Positions 13,553 to 13,576 of a stretch of 13,576 nt of DNA are shown in pieces; the first letter of the stretch is position 1, and every line of letters starts with the position of its first letter. The position numbers and the translations under genes were made by a program. The notes below the pieces were generated by a model. The model worked only from the letters and a program-made list of their open reading frames with translations. It had not been told where the DNA came from and made no database searches. Source of the DNA: Roseiflexaceae bacterium UBA965 (GTDB lineage Bacteria > Chloroflexota > Chloroflexia > Chloroflexales > Roseiflexaceae); the NCBI GenBank assembly GCA_002292925.1, contig DBCF01000205.1, positions 2,215 through 15,790 of the forward strand, given 5' to 3'.

Positions 13553-13576
13553 GGATGGGCGGATGGGCGGATGGGC
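13553..13576. repeat. Tandem 8-bp repeat (GGATGGGC) reaching the window end
   Basis: Three perfect copies lie at 13553-13560, 13561-13568 and 13569-13576, and the array may continue past the window. The preceding 30 bp contain degenerate relatives (GGTGGGC, GAATGGGC). No gene is seen between the terminator and the end. Confidence 0.8.

Overview
This 13.6-kb bacterial window has moderately high G+C and is densely coded. Thirteen full-length protein genes are supported, plus a possible gene tail at the left edge. No RNA gene, CRISPR array or transposase is visible. The archaeal/eukaryote-like prolyl-tRNA synthetase ending in Tyr, the heavy use of TTG for leucine, and the lipoprotein and glycoside hydrolase styles suggest a member of Chloroflexota. 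That assignment is inference from memory, not a search.

Left edge (1-1147): a proline-rich tail stops at 96 and runs straight into a 20-bp stem, probably a bidirectional terminator shared with the convergent minus-strand MerR-type regulator (154-675). Upstream of merR lies a gene-free stretch of about 470 bp. It holds a plausible merR promoter, an island of about 23% G+C (701-930), three consecutive palindromes (942-1069) and three copies of a 13-mer (1084-1129). This is the least explained part of the window.

Minus-strand cluster (7785 down to 1148): proS, a cytoplasmic-looking class A beta-lactamase-fold serine hydrolase, a double-GNAT acetyltransferase, an unrecognised lipoprotein, a membrane-anchored dienelactone-hydrolase-like protein, a paraslipin (SPFH) and NfeD. 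Several junctions overlap or are very short. The last pair is the known SPFH/NfeD membrane module. A 15-bp stem after proS may partly separate proS from the rest.

Plus-strand cluster (7900 to 13447): a divergent promoter region with an inverted repeat separates proS from a BD-FAE-like esterase. The esterase is followed closely by a DUF5060/GH5-like lipoprotein hydrolase, and together they look like a small polysaccharide-degradation operon. Then come a 115-aa unrecognised protein with its own promoter candidate, a DUF4126-like membrane protein overlapping by 4 nt with an AlaX-type alanyl-tRNA editing protein, a block of nested palindromic repeats (12245-12405), and an aldo/keto reductase closed by a clear intrinsic terminator. 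The window ends in three perfect copies of an 8-bp tandem repeat.

No wholly new system can be claimed from sequence alone. The items most worth a second look are the palindrome cluster, the nested repeats, the Glu166-less serine hydrolase, the ProRS with half a zinc site, and a long hairpin inside the glycoside hydrolase gene.
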